Counted from the first letter of the stretch, positions 1-7,964 are shown. The stretch: 33,724 nucleotides of DNA from Coriobacteriales bacterium (GCA_031279835.1 JAITHV010000037.1:1-33724); one strand, 5' to 3'. Numbers and translations are program-made. Notes: generated by a model from the sequence alone, not told the origin.

Positions 1-147
1 CTGTCACGCTGGCGCTGCCTCAAGCAAGGAAGACCTTGTCCAAAAACGGCGAGTATTGTTGCGTCGCAGCGCGTACAATCGTCTTCGAGCTGCACGATGG
101 CATACAACAAGTGACCCGAAAGCCCACTTGAGGGAGGATGAGGCGCG

Positions 148-1665
148 ATGCGGCAGAATGACGCAAGCCTGTACTCGGCGTTCAAGGCAAAAGACGCTCG
201 CTTCGACGGCTGTTTTTTTGTGGGAGTCACGTCCACAGGCATATACTGCCGCCCGGTCTGCAGGGCCAGGATGCCGCTTTTTGAGAACTGCCGCTTCTTC
301 TCCTGTGCCGCCGAGGCCGAGCAGGCCGGTTATCGCCCCTGCCTGCTGTGCCGGCCAGAGCGCGCGCCCGGGACGCCGGCCACGCGCTGCGACTCTCGCC
401 CCGCTTACACCGCCGCGCGCATTCTCGAGGGCGGCTGCACAAGCGGCATGCGCATCAGGGACGTAGCGGGGCAGGTCGGCTGCTCAGAGCGGCAACTGCG
501 CCGACTGTTTGCCGCAGAGTACGGCGTCTCGCCTACGCAGTTCCTCCAAACCAGCAGGCTGCTTCTTGCCAAGAGCCTTCTGGTCGAGACAGACCTGTCG
601 GTGCTCGACGTGGCGATGGCCGCAGGGTTCGGGAGCCTGCGCAGGTTCAACGACTTGTTCAGGAATCGCTACCGCCTCACGCCCACAGCGCTCAGGCGAC
701 AACGGGGCGCGGACAAGCAGCAGCCTGACGGGCTTGTCGTGTCGCTGGCGTATCGTCCTCCCTACCCCTGGGAGCACATGCTCGCGTTCTTGGCCGCGCG
801 TGCCATAGGCGGCGTGGAGAAGGTCGAGCAGGGAGAATACGCGCGCACGGTGCGCCTGACAACCGACCACGGCCATGAGGCCTGCGGCTGGCTGCGCGTC
901 GCCAACCTCCCCGACGACGGGCTGCTCAGCGTCACGGTGAGCGAGGGGCTTCTCCCCGTGATCCCTGAAGTCCTCGCACGCGTCAAGCGCTTGTTTGACG
1001 TGCGCTGCGACCCTGCGGCCATCTATGACGTGCTGCACGTGATGAACCGCATCCGCCCGGGGCTTTGCGTCCTCGGCACGCGCGTGCCCGGCTGCTTCGA
1101 CACCTTTGAGATGGCGACAAGGGCGGTCCTCGGCCAACAGGTCACCGTAAAAGCCGCGAGCACGCTCGCACGCAGAGTGGCGCAGGCTTGCGGCACGCCA
1201 ACAGACACGGGGATCGACGGACTCACGCACCTGTTCCCGTCTCCTGAAGACCTGCTTGCCAAACAGGCGCCCCTTGAAGACAGGCTGGGCGTTCTCGGCA
1301 TAACCTCTGCGCGGTCGCGCAGCATCTATGAGCTGGCCAGAGCCGTCATCAACCATGAGATCGAACTCGGGCTGAGCGTTTGCCCAGAAGAGGAGACACG
1401 AAAGCTCACGGGCATCAAGGGCATCGGCAACTGGACGGCGCAGTACATCGCCCTGCGCGCCATGGAGTGGCCAGACGCCTTCATGGAGACAGACGTCGGC
1501 ATCAGGCGCGCGCTCGCGCCGCGCTCGCCCCACGAGATCCTGGCACTTTCGCAGGCATGGCGGCCATGGCGCAGTTACGCGACGCTCAGCCTTTGGAACT
1601 CGCTGGAGCAAGCGGTGGACAAACCCGACACGCAGCACTATGCACAGACAAGGAGACACGCATGA
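148..1665 (+). CDS. alkA: Ada-AlkA fusion: alkylation sensor/activator plus 3-methyladenine DNA glycosylase
   Basis: 505 aa. Order of domains: Ada-type zinc domain (about residues 1-75) with C34, C38, C65 and C68 in the spacing of E. coli Ada C38/C42/C69/C72; AraC-type helix-turn-helix (about 85-185); AlkA N-terminal domain (about 190-310); HhH-GPD glycosylase (about 315-490) with the hairpin KGIGNWTAQ near 425 and an aspartate at 449 (ETDVGIRR) matching the AlkA catalytic Asp. From the families, the Ada domain takes methyl groups from DNA phosphotriesters and becomes a transcriptional activator, while the AlkA part excises alkylated bases. The Ada methyltransferase domain is absent here and is encoded by the next gene, which overlaps by 4 nt. 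ATG at 148 follows GGGAGG with about 10 nt spacing. Fused Ada-AlkA followed by ogt is also known from mycobacteria. Confidence 0.95.
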   Translation: MRQNDASLYSAFKAKDARFDGCFFVGVTSTGIYCRPVCRARMPLFENCRFFSCAAEAEQAGYRPCLLCRPERAPGTPATRCDSRPAYTAARILEGGCTSGMRIRDVAGQVGCSERQLRRLFAAEYGVSPTQFLQTSRLLLAKSLLVETDLSVLDVAMAAGFGSLRRFNDLFRNRYRLTPTALRRQRGADKQQPDGLVVSLAYRPPYPWEHMLAFLAARAIGGVEKVEQGEYARTVRLTTDHGHEACGWLRVANLPDDGLLSVTVSEGLLPVIPEVLARVKRLFDVRCDPAAIYDVLHVMNRIRPGLCVLGTRVPGCFDTFEMATRAVLGQQVTVKAASTLARRVAQACGTPTDTGIDGLTHLFPSPEDLLAKQAPLEDRLGVLGITSARSRSIYELARAVINHEIELGLSVCPEEETRKLTGIKGIGNWTAQYIALRAMEWPDAFMETDVGIRRALAPRSPHEILALSQAWRPWRSYATLSLWNSLEQAVDKPDTQHYAQTRRHA

Positions 1666-2168
1666 TCAGCTCAACCGTTTGCCCGTCACCTGTTGGCGAG
1701 TTGACCCTGGCATGCGACGAGACTGGCCTTTTGGGCCTGTGGCTGTCGGGACAAAAGTATCACGGCAGCACCCTTGGGCTGGCCATGACGCAAAACGCCG
1801 ATGCCCCCGCGCTCAGGGAGGCCGTGCAGTGGCTTGACCGCTACTTTGCGGGCGAGCGACCTGACGCTGCTGCGCTCACGCTTGCGCCGCGAGGGAGCGC
1901 CTATCGCCAAGAGGTCTGGCGCGCGCTTTGCGAGATCCCCTATGGAGAAGTTGCCAGTTACGGTCAAGTGGCGCAAACCGTCGCGCAACGGCTTGGGACG
2001 CAGCAAGCGTCTGCTCGCGCAGCGGGAGGGGCCATCGGGCACAACCCTATCTCGATCATCATCCCCTGCCATCGCGTGATAGGCTCAAACGGGAGCCTGA
2101 CCGGATACGCAGGCGGCCTTGAGCGCAAGACCTGGCTGCTTGAGCTTGAAGGAGCTGTTATACTATAA
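1662..2168 (+). CDS. ogt: O6-methylguanine-DNA methyltransferase
   Basis: 168 aa suicide methyltransferase that moves the methyl group from O6-methylguanine or O4-methylthymine to its own cysteine. The active-site motif IPCHRV is present, with C136 as acceptor, followed by the family's SLTGYAGGLERK segment; a short RNase-H-like N-terminal part precedes it. The start is ATG 1662, inside an ATGA overlap with the stop of the ada-alkA fusion and preceded by AAGGAGA (1650-1656); the open frame runs further upstream, but that part is only a shadow of the previous gene. The overlap implies translational coupling, so this gene should be induced together with the Ada-AlkA sensor. An AT-rich stretch follows the stop. 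Confidence 0.95.
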   Translation: MISSTVCPSPVGELTLACDETGLLGLWLSGQKYHGSTLGLAMTQNADAPALREAVQWLDRYFAGERPDAAALTLAPRGSAYRQEVWRALCEIPYGEVASYGQVAQTVAQRLGTQQASARAAGGAIGHNPISIIIPCHRVIGSNGSLTGYAGGLERKTWLLELEGAVIL

Positions 2169-2215
2169 TAGCTTTTGATTTATTTCTCTTAATAATAGTA
2201 GTAATAATATCTATA
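2169..2215. repeat. AT-rich low-complexity tract between ogt and a convergent gene
   Basis: Almost purely A/T with short AAT/GTA-type repeats (about 2190-2211), in sharp contrast to the GC-rich surroundings. It separates two convergent reading frames and could serve for transcription termination, but I see no clear stem-loop. Confidence 0.4.
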
Positions 2216-2586
2216 TCAGCTGGAAGAACTACTTGACGTTGACGAGTCCGTCATGACGAACAACACCATGAGGATCATGGAGATAAGAGTCAGCACCAAG
2301 GCAATGTCTATGACTACCTTCAGCGCCTTGTTGAAGCTGAAGTCGTCTTCGAGCGTTTGTATGGGCACCCTACCAACGCGCCTTGAACAACAAAGAGAAC
2401 CAGCCCGATAAACAAGAACAGCAACAGCGGGATCGATCTGCCGAGAAAGAAGTCCGACAACACCAACCACCCCGTGTCATCAAGCCCCGAGCTGCCGCAA
2501 AAAACGAACCACGCTGTGGGAATGACCGGAGAAAGCACGCAATACACCCACCAGGGCACCCGCTTCTTCGCACCATAGTTCGCCAC
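2216..2586 (-). pseudogene. Small membrane protein, apparently frameshifted
   Basis: Unrecognised hydrophobic protein. GTG at 2586 follows a good GGGAGGTG ribosome site, giving MANYGAKKRVPWW and two hydrophobic segments (around WVYCVLSPVIPTAWFVF and IPLLLFLFIGLVLFVV). That frame then changes character and stops at 2320. A neighbouring minus-strand frame continues from about 2370 as VPIQTLEDDFSFNKALKVV, adds a third hydrophobic helix (IALVLTLISMILMVLFV) and ends in a serine-rich tail at 2216. The two halves join if one G is restored in the GGG run near 2370 (minus-strand sense), giving a three-helix protein of about 123 aa. This may be a genuine inactivating deletion, a homopolymer sequencing error, or two unrelated short frames; the first two seem likelier. 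Confidence 0.5.
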
Positions 2587-2674
2587 CGTTAACACCTCCC
2601 TGTGTTTTGACAGCCGCTGCGCACGGACCGGCAGACGCGTCAAACCATCACTGTATCGCATTAACCATGACGCG

Positions 2675-2703
2675 TCGTCACGTTTACCCTGGCCATCTAT
2701 ACT
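2675..2703 (+). promoter_or_regulatory. Putative promoter of the ACR3-like permease, possibly leaderless
   Basis: TATACT at 2698-2703 with TCGTCA 17 nt upstream (2675-2680, 4 of 6 matches to TTGACA). The ATG at 2710 lies 6 nt after the -10 box, so transcription would begin on or next to the start codon. No Shine-Dalgarno sequence is visible. Confidence 0.5.
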
Positions 2704-2709
2704 GGGCGC

Positions 2710-3690
2710 ATGAGCATTTTGTCAAAACTACAGCCGGTCTGGATAGTCGCTTCTGCCTTGGTAGGCGTGCTGGCCGGGCAAGCAGCCCTGGTCGCGAATA
2801 ACGCTGCAGCCTTGATTGAGGTCTTTTTAATGGCACTGCTCTTTGTGGCCTTCTCGTGTGTGGACATCCGCGACATCCAGAAGTCGTTTGCCAACCTAAG
2901 GTTCTCGGTTGCTGCACTGGCAATCAACTTCGTCTGGGTTCCGGTTTTTGCGTTCCTGCTCGGCAAGGCGTTTCTCGCCGAAAGCCTCGACCTTCAGATA
3001 GGCCTGTTGATGCTGCTGGCAACGCCTTGCACCGACTGGTACCTGATATTCACGGGACTCAGCCGAGGCAACGTGCCGCTCGGCGCCTCGGTGCTGCCGA
3101 TGAACCTCGTGCTGCAGATCCTGCTCATGCCGCTGTACCTCGGGGTTTTTATGGGCGGCACAGCCGCCTTTGCTCCTACGCAGATGCTCCTCAGCGTCGT
3201 CATGGTCTTGGTCGTCCCCTTCGCAGCCGCCAACGCCTTAAAGCTGCTGTTGCGCAGAGTCGGTCGCAATGAGCCGGCAGCGGCGTTTTTCATCCGGCGC
3301 GGAGACGACCTTCAACTCGCACTCCTTTGCCTGGCGGTGGTTGCCATGTTCGCGTCGCAAAGCACACTGCTCGTGCTAAACCTCGCTCTTTTTGGTCAGC
3401 TCTTTGTGCCTTTGGTTGTATTCTTTGTGGGGGCGCTGCTGTTAGCCATGGCCGTCGGCACGGTCTTGCACATGCCGCCAGCCGACAAGGCGGCACTCCT
3501 GTTCACCACATCGGCGCGCAACTCCCCCGTTTCGCTCGCCATAGCCGTTGTCGCGTTTCCCGACCAGCCGCTCATCGCCTTGGCGCTTGTCATCGGGCCG
3601 CTCATTGAGCTGCCCATTCTGGCAATCGACTCGAGCATCCTGCGCGCGCTGCATCGGGCGCAACGCAAGCCAGGAGGCAAGGTGCACTAG
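2710..3690 (+). CDS. ACR3/SBF-family permease (arsenic resistance protein-like)
   Basis: 326 aa, about ten hydrophobic segments in the order expected of the bile acid:sodium symporter (SBF)/ACR3 superfamily. The segment LLATPCTDWYLIFTGLSRGN (about residues 104-123) resembles the conserved 'TPCxDxxxxFTGLxxG' stretch of the actinobacterial arsenic-resistance-like branch, followed by a long LxMNLVLQILLMPLYL helix. Members export arsenite or carry organic anions; the substrate here cannot be read from sequence, and no arsR or arsC lies nearby, so arsenic is only one possibility. It stands alone, convergent with the LCP gene 25 nt downstream. The start lacks a Shine-Dalgarno and sits right behind a TATACT box. 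Confidence 0.75.
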   Translation: MSILSKLQPVWIVASALVGVLAGQAALVANNAAALIEVFLMALLFVAFSCVDIRDIQKSFANLRFSVAALAINFVWVPVFAFLLGKAFLAESLDLQIGLLMLLATPCTDWYLIFTGLSRGNVPLGASVLPMNLVLQILLMPLYLGVFMGGTAAFAPTQMLLSVVMVLVVPFAAANALKLLLRRVGRNEPAAAFFIRRGDDLQLALLCLAVVAMFASQSTLLVLNLALFGQLFVPLVVFFVGALLLAMAVGTVLHMPPADKAALLFTTSARNSPVSLAIAVVAFPDQPLIALALVIGPLIELPILAIDSSILRALHRAQRKPGGKVH

Positions 3691-3715
3691 CACGCTTGCC
3701 AGTCTTTATCCCGCG

Positions 3716-4903
3716 CTATTGCACCACGTTGTTCAATGCGACGTTCTCGCCGTCTTTTTCTGTAGGGGGAAGGCCTGCGTCGACGCGGGCCATCATGGCG
3801 TCAAACGCCGGCACGTCGATGGCCACGTATGAGACTTCGTCATGATAGTTGGGATACGACGGGACCGTGTCGAGGTACATGCTGTCGGCGCTCATTCCTT
3901 GCAGGCGCAGCAGCAAGTCGATGGCCTCGGTCGCCTCAAGGTCGGTCCCGACGCATTCGGCCAACGACGAGACCAGGCCGGGCATGTCGATGATGGAGGC
4001 CGAGAGCACGCGCTTGGCGACTGCCTGCATGAGCAGTCGCTGGTTGACGACGCGCTGAAAGTCGCCCATCGGGTAGTTCCTGCAGCGGCTGAAGACGAGC
4101 GCCTGTCGTCCGTCGAGCGTCTGTGTTCCCGGATCAAGGTGAATGCCCTCGAAATCGACCGTCACCGGCACCTTGACCGACACCCCGCCAAGCCTGTCGA
4201 CCAGCGAGACGACGCCGTTGAAGTCCACTTCCACATAATGGGCGATGTCGACGTCGCAGAGCTTCGAGACGACTGCCACCGCGCCAGCAGCGCCGTCGTA
4301 GGCATAGGCGGCGTTGATCTTCTTCGTTCCATGGCCCTCGATCTGCACTTCGGTGTCGCGTGGTATGGAGAGTATGGTGACCTGCGGCTTGGACGGGTCG
4401 ATGCGGCACAGCATGAGCGAGTCGGAGTTCCCGGACGTGCCGCTCACGCGCGTGTCGGATCCCACGATGAGCACGTAGAAGGGCTCGTCGGTGCGCTCGG
4501 GCTTCACGAGCACCTTGTTGAGGCTCTCGAGATCGAAGGCGCCAAGGCTCGACGTGTGGATGGCATTATTTATCTGAGAGATAAAGACTGCTGCAGAGAT
4601 GCCGATGGCGGCGATAAGGCAGACCACCGCGCCGACTATCCATATTATCACCTTGGTGCGCAGGCGCATCCCCGTTCCGGCATGACCGCTCCGCTTGCGT
4701 GCGCGATCGCGAACCGACTCGGCCGACTCGTGCGCCCAAGGCGCAGACCCGTCGTCAACGAACACGCGATCGTCGTTTGGCCATTCCTGTTTTTGTTTGC
4801 TTGTTCGGTTGCTCAGACGCCCCTCAGGGCCTCTCGCCGAGCGGGCATCCCTCTTTGAGTAGCCGTTGCTCGCGTCGCTTGAGCCAGTTTTGTCCTTTCG
4901 CAT
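3716..4903 (-). CDS. LytR-CpsA-Psr (LCP) family cell-wall glycopolymer ligase
   Basis: 395 aa from ATG 4903. Cytoplasmic, charged N-terminus (1-82), one membrane helix (about 84-108), then an extracellular LCP domain (about 140-330). Conserved LCP signatures are FYVLIVGSDTR (D150, R152), LSIPRDTEV (R172, D173) and the arginine-rich SRCRN...GDFQRVVNQR block, which bind the lipid pyrophosphate. LCP enzymes transfer undecaprenyl-linked polymers such as teichoic acids, capsule or arabinogalactan onto peptidoglycan. The longer open frame to 5002 is unlikely: a TATACT box lies between that start and 4903, and the ATG at 4903 is 7 nt from it. Divergent from the restriction-modification module. Confidence 0.9.
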   Translation of the reverse strand: MRKDKTGSSDASNGYSKRDARSARGPEGRLSNRTSKQKQEWPNDDRVFVDDGSAPWAHESAESVRDRARKRSGHAGTGMRLRTKVIIWIVGAVVCLIAAIGISAAVFISQINNAIHTSSLGAFDLESLNKVLVKPERTDEPFYVLIVGSDTRVSGTSGNSDSLMLCRIDPSKPQVTILSIPRDTEVQIEGHGTKKINAAYAYDGAAGAVAVVSKLCDVDIAHYVEVDFNGVVSLVDRLGGVSVKVPVTVDFEGIHLDPGTQTLDGRQALVFSRCRNYPMGDFQRVVNQRLLMQAVAKRVLSASIIDMPGLVSSLAECVGTDLEATEAIDLLLRLQGMSADSMYLDTVPSYPNYHDEVSYVAIDVPAFDAMMARVDAGLPPTEKDGENVALNNVVQ

Positions 4904-4910
4904 GCATTCG

Positions 4911-4919
4911 AGTATAGCA
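4911..4919 (-). promoter_or_regulatory. Extended -10 promoter of the LCP gene, leaderless start
   Basis: On the minus strand TGCTATACT reads as an extended -10 (TGn-TATACT). The -10 box occupies 4911-4916 and the ATG lies 7 nt downstream at 4903, leaving no room for a 5' leader. No good -35 box is visible, as is usual for extended -10 promoters. Confidence 0.5.
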
Positions 4920-5052
4920 CAAGGCGCCATCCGCCCGTAAACAACGGTATATGCCCGTATACTGTTCGTTGACGCATGTCTTTGGCTTGTGCTCACGTGC
5001 AACGAGCCTACTCGAACGATCCAGTGCGTCTCCCTTTTGGATTAACATGCAG

Positions 5053-5079
5053 GGGATATCAGGCATGGGATATCAGGCA
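5053..5079 (+). repeat. Two direct copies of GGGATATCAGGCA upstream of the methyltransferase promoter
   Basis: The 13-bp sequence GGGATATCAGGCA occurs at 5053-5065 and again at 5067-5079, a 14-bp period, each containing the palindrome GATATC. CAGGG (5050-5054) and CCCTG (5080-5084) bracket the pair. They sit about 25-50 bp upstream of the TATACT box at 5105, the usual place for an operator. Confidence 0.7.
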
Positions 5080-5104
5080 CCCTGGGCTGCCGAAGGGTTT
5101 CAGG

Positions 5105-5110
5105 TATACT
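5105..5110 (+). promoter_or_regulatory. -10 box of the restriction-modification operon
   Basis: TATACT at 5105-5110. Transcription would begin near 5117, upstream of the ribosome site at 5136-5140, which supports the start at 5148 over the ATG at 5112. No convincing -35 box was found. Confidence 0.5.
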
Positions 5111-5147
5111 AATGGCAACACGCGCACTAATGCAGGAGATTGGGTAT

Positions 5148-6134
5148 ATGAGCAGGAACTTAGAACAGTCAGGCTTGCAGTCCATTGAGATATGCGCGGG
5201 AGCAGGCGGCCAGGCACTTGGACTGGAACAGGCAGGCTTTCGACATGCCGCGCTGGTAGAAATCGACCCGCATGCCTGCGCAACCTTGCGAGCCAATCGT
5301 CCACATTGGAATATCATCGAAGGCGATGTCAAGGCTTTCTCGGCCAAACCATATTATGCTATTGACTTGTTGGCCGGCGGAGTCCCTTGTCCGCCGTTTT
5401 CTGTTGCGGGCAAGCAGCTGGGAAAAGACGACGAGCGCGACCTGTTCCCCGATGCGATCAGGCTGGTGGGGGAATGCTGCCCGAAGGCAATAATGCTCGA
5501 GAACGTCAGAGGTCTCTTTTTTAAGAAATTCGACAGCTATCGTGCTGCCATCGTACAAGAACTGCACAAAATGGGCTATGCCTGCTTCTGGAACTTGGTA
5601 GAAGCCAACCAGTATGGAGTGCCGCAGCGGCGCACGCGAACAGTTCTTGTGGCATTAAAAAACGAATATGCTAACTTTTATACCTGGCCGCTTGGATCCG
5701 TTTCGCCACCACCCGACGTCGGTCAGCTGTTGTTCACAGAAATGCAAAAGCATGGTTGGGAGGGTGCCGCAGCCTGGGCGAAAAAGGCAGCGGGCATCGC
5801 TCCAACTATAGTCGGCGGCAGCAAAAAACACGGCGGTCCCGACCTCGGGCCAACAAGAGCCAGGCAGGCATGGGAAAAACTGGGCGTAGACGGCAGAGGG
5901 ATTGCTGATGACGCGCCAATGCCTGGGTTTGTGGGAGCCCCGCGGCTCACCGTTAAGATGGTGGGTCTTCTTCAGGGATTTCCGGCTGAATGGGAGTTTG
6001 CAGGGAAGAAAACTGCGGCTTACAAGCAGGTGGGCAACGCGTTTCCGCCTCCTGTTGCGCGAGCCATTGCCGTGTCAATCCAAGAGGCTCTCTATAAGGG
6101 GGCGGCTCATGCAGTAGAAAAGAGAGCGGTATGA
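5148..6134 (+). CDS. DNA (cytosine-5) methyltransferase of a type II restriction-modification module
   Basis: 328 aa. C5-methyltransferase motifs in order: SAM-binding ICAGAGGQALGLEQAGF (motif I), motif IV GGVPCPPFS with the catalytic cysteine C81, ENVRG (motif VI, E118), QYGVPQRRTR (motif VIII), a target-recognition stretch with GGSKKHGGPDLGPTRAR, and KQVGNAFPPPVARAI (motif X). Methylates C5 of cytosine in a target I cannot deduce. ATG 5148 follows AGGAG at 5136 with good spacing; the upstream ATG 5112 lies only 1 nt after the -10 box. Its stop overlaps the HNH nuclease start (ATGA at 6131-6134). Base composition is clearly lower in GC than the flanking genes, suggesting horizontal acquisition. 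The gene appears intact. Confidence 0.93.
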   Translation: MSRNLEQSGLQSIEICAGAGGQALGLEQAGFRHAALVEIDPHACATLRANRPHWNIIEGDVKAFSAKPYYAIDLLAGGVPCPPFSVAGKQLGKDDERDLFPDAIRLVGECCPKAIMLENVRGLFFKKFDSYRAAIVQELHKMGYACFWNLVEANQYGVPQRRTRTVLVALKNEYANFYTWPLGSVSPPPDVGQLLFTEMQKHGWEGAAAWAKKAAGIAPTIVGGSKKHGGPDLGPTRARQAWEKLGVDGRGIADDAPMPGFVGAPRLTVKMVGLLQGFPAEWEFAGKKTAAYKQVGNAFPPPVARAIAVSIQEALYKGAAHAVEKRAV

Positions 6135-6712
6135 GTAACGGTGCGCGAAGCAAACTGCGCTACTTCTTTCTTGACCATATTGGTGAAATTTTGAACGCAA
6201 AGGAACTTCAAGAAGCATCGGGCGGCACAAGTGAGTGGGCACGGCGGATTTGAGAATTGCGGAATGAAGAAGGTTATCAGATTCTCACTCATAATGATCG
6301 CTCAGATTTGAAACCTGGGCAGTATATTCTTGTCAGCGAGTCGCCAAAGCCTTCGTCTGTACGAAACATTAGCAAGGAGAACAGGGCTTTTGTGCTTGAC
6401 AGAGATGGTTTTACGTGTCAAATGTGTGGGGCTGTTGCAGGCGAACCACATCCGTATGACCCAAGCAGGAAAACGCGCCTTCATATAGGGCATATAATCG
6501 ACAAGAGCATGGGTGGCACCGATGCGACGTCGAATCTTCGTGCGTTGTGCAGCATATGTAATGAAGGTGCAGCGAACCTGACTCTTGACAGGCCATCACG
6601 AGAAAAGCTATTAGTTCAGGTCAGAAGAGCAACTAGCTCAGACCAGATTGAGGTCCTGAAATGGCTATGCCGTAAGTTTCCTGACGTAGCAAAAACCATA
6701 CTGAATGAGTGA
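6131..6712 (+). pseudogene. HNH endonuclease (cognate restriction enzyme), interrupted by an in-frame TGA
   Basis: Translation from ATG 6131 (ATGA overlap with the methyltransferase) gives 40 residues ending WARRI, then TGA at 6251-6253, then in the same frame ELRNEEGYQILTHNDRSDL and a complete HNH domain. The HNH part has a zinc pair C-Q-M-C and a second C-S-I-C, with HIGHIIDKSMGGTDATSNLRA as the nuclease core. The sequence across the stop reads naturally as RRI-R-ELRNEEGY, so a CGA arginine codon turned into TGA by one C-to-T change is the simplest reading. The full protein would be 193 aa. Restart at TTG 6257, 4 nt past the stop, is conceivable and would give the HNH domain alone (151 aa). 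More AT-rich than the chromosome average. Confidence 0.85.
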
Positions 6713-6929
6713 CATTACGTAAACACAGGCGACCCTATGCGGGGCGACACAGCCAGGCGTTATGACAAAAATGTACCGTAACCGTTATGGATTCTTTATG
6801 TGTTTAACACCCTTGGCGCACTCACGCCTTTGAACATTGCGCTATACTAAAAGTCGTACATCGTCTGTTTGGGGTTTTCAGTTTTTGAGTTAGATGCAGT
6901 GTGCGCCGTCGCACTGGGGAGGTACCAAC
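6713..6929 (+). promoter_or_regulatory. AT-rich intergenic region with -10 box upstream of the WYL regulator
   Basis: No gene recognised in 6713-6893. TATACT at 6843-6848 is the best -10 candidate; no good -35 box. A strong ribosome site GGGGAGG (6916-6922) lies 7 nt before ATG 6930 and decides the start against the in-frame ATG at 6894. An imperfect inverted motif CCGTAAC/CGTTATGG is seen near 6775-6790. Confidence 0.45.
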
Positions 6930-7964
6930 ATGAATGACAGCCAGCCTAAAAAAATGATGCCTATCAACATCCTGAGAATACTCCAGGAGCGCACTGACGC
7001 CGAGCACACGCTGAGCGCAAAAGACATCATGGACATCCTTGAGTCCGACTATCAGATGATCGTGGACCGCAAAAGCGTCAAGCGCAATTTGGTGAGCCTT
7101 GTTGAGGAAGGCTTCAACATCGCCTACACCACAACGGTGCGCACCGGCAAAGAGGGCACAAGCGAGATCTACTCGAACTGGTATTACGTGCACGAGTTCG
7201 AGCCGAGCGAGCTACGACTGCTCATCGACAGCATCTCTTTGTCCCATCACATCCCGCCCAAGCAGTCCCGCGACCTTGTGGACAAGCTCAAGCGGCTTTC
7301 AAACCGCTACTTCTCGCCGCACGTCAAGCATGTCGCGAGCCTTCCCGAAAAGGGCATCGTCAACAAGGAGCTGCTCTTCATCATCGAGGTGCTCGACTCC
7401 GCGATCAGGACAAAGCGGCGCGTCGCCTGCAACTACGGCACCTACGACACCGACAAGAAGCTCAAGCCGCGCCTGGGCCCCGACGGCAAGCCGAAGCGCT
7501 ACCTGCTCAACCCCTACCAGCTCGCCTCTACGAACGGGCGCTACTACCTGGTCTGCAACAACACCGAGCACGAAGGTCTCATGAACCTGCGCGTGGACCG
7601 CATTATGCGCATCGAGCCGCTCGATGAGCCGGCGACGCCGCTTTCTAAACTCGACGGCCAGCACGGCGAGCTCGACCTCGCCCGGCATGTTTCCGAACAT
7701 ATATACATGTTCTCTGACACCGTCGAGGACGTGCGCATCCGCGTCGCCCGCGAGGACCTCATGCACGTGTTCGACTGGTTCGGCACCGACGTGAGGATCA
7801 TTGCGCAGACGGACAAGGACGCAGACGTCTTGCTGCGCGCCGATGTGACTGCAATACAGCATTGGGCGCTGCAGTTTTGCAAGCATGTTGAGATACTCGA
7901 GCCTGCCTCGCTGCGCAAGCAGATGCAGGCGACTGCCCAGGAGCTGGTCGCGCGCTACCAATGA
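6930..7964 (+). CDS. WYL-domain transcriptional regulator
   Basis: 344 aa. An N-terminal winged helix (about residues 10-75, with ILRILQERTDAEHTLSAKDI and the recognition-like RKSVKRNLVSLVEEGF) is followed by a WYL domain (about 145-240: RRVACNYGTYD, then KRYLLNPYQLASTNGRYYLVC and LRVDRIMRIE) and a WCX-like C-terminal domain (about 255-340). WYL proteins bind nucleic acid or nucleotide ligands and act as regulators, some of them controlling phage-defence genes. It lies just downstream of the restriction-modification module, in the same direction, but has its own promoter region and returns to high GC, so the link may be only positional. A long hairpin follows. Confidence 0.85.
   Translation: MNDSQPKKMMPINILRILQERTDAEHTLSAKDIMDILESDYQMIVDRKSVKRNLVSLVEEGFNIAYTTTVRTGKEGTSEIYSNWYYVHEFEPSELRLLIDSISLSHHIPPKQSRDLVDKLKRLSNRYFSPHVKHVASLPEKGIVNKELLFIIEVLDSAIRTKRRVACNYGTYDTDKKLKPRLGPDGKPKRYLLNPYQLASTNGRYYLVCNNTEHEGLMNLRVDRIMRIEPLDEPATPLSKLDGQHGELDLARHVSEHIYMFSDTVEDVRIRVAREDLMHVFDWFGTDVRIIAQTDKDADVLLRADVTAIQHWALQFCKHVEILEPASLRKQMQATAQELVARYQ

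Noticed and set aside
1-147. Start of a gene entering from the left edge
   Set aside because: No frame with convincing coding character ends here; only a possible TACAAT box (74-79) ahead of the ada-alkA ribosome site is seen.
484-1659. Long minus-strand open frame (391 codons) opposite the ada-alkA fusion
   Set aside because: It mirrors a well-supported gene in high-GC DNA, has no recognisable domain and no ribosome site; the same holds for long mirror frames at 3842-4858, 13710-14732, 23275-24651 and 31026-32150.
6251-6253. TGA as a recoded selenocysteine or tryptophan codon
   Set aside because: The position reads as arginine in context (RRI-R-ELRNEE), no selenocysteine-type stem-loop is evident just downstream, and the other genes of the window use TGA as a normal stop.
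6131-7964. A larger undescribed defence island (methyltransferase, HNH and WYL as one operon)
   Set aside because: The WYL gene has its own promoter and ribosome site, and its base composition returns to chromosomal values; no further defence genes follow.
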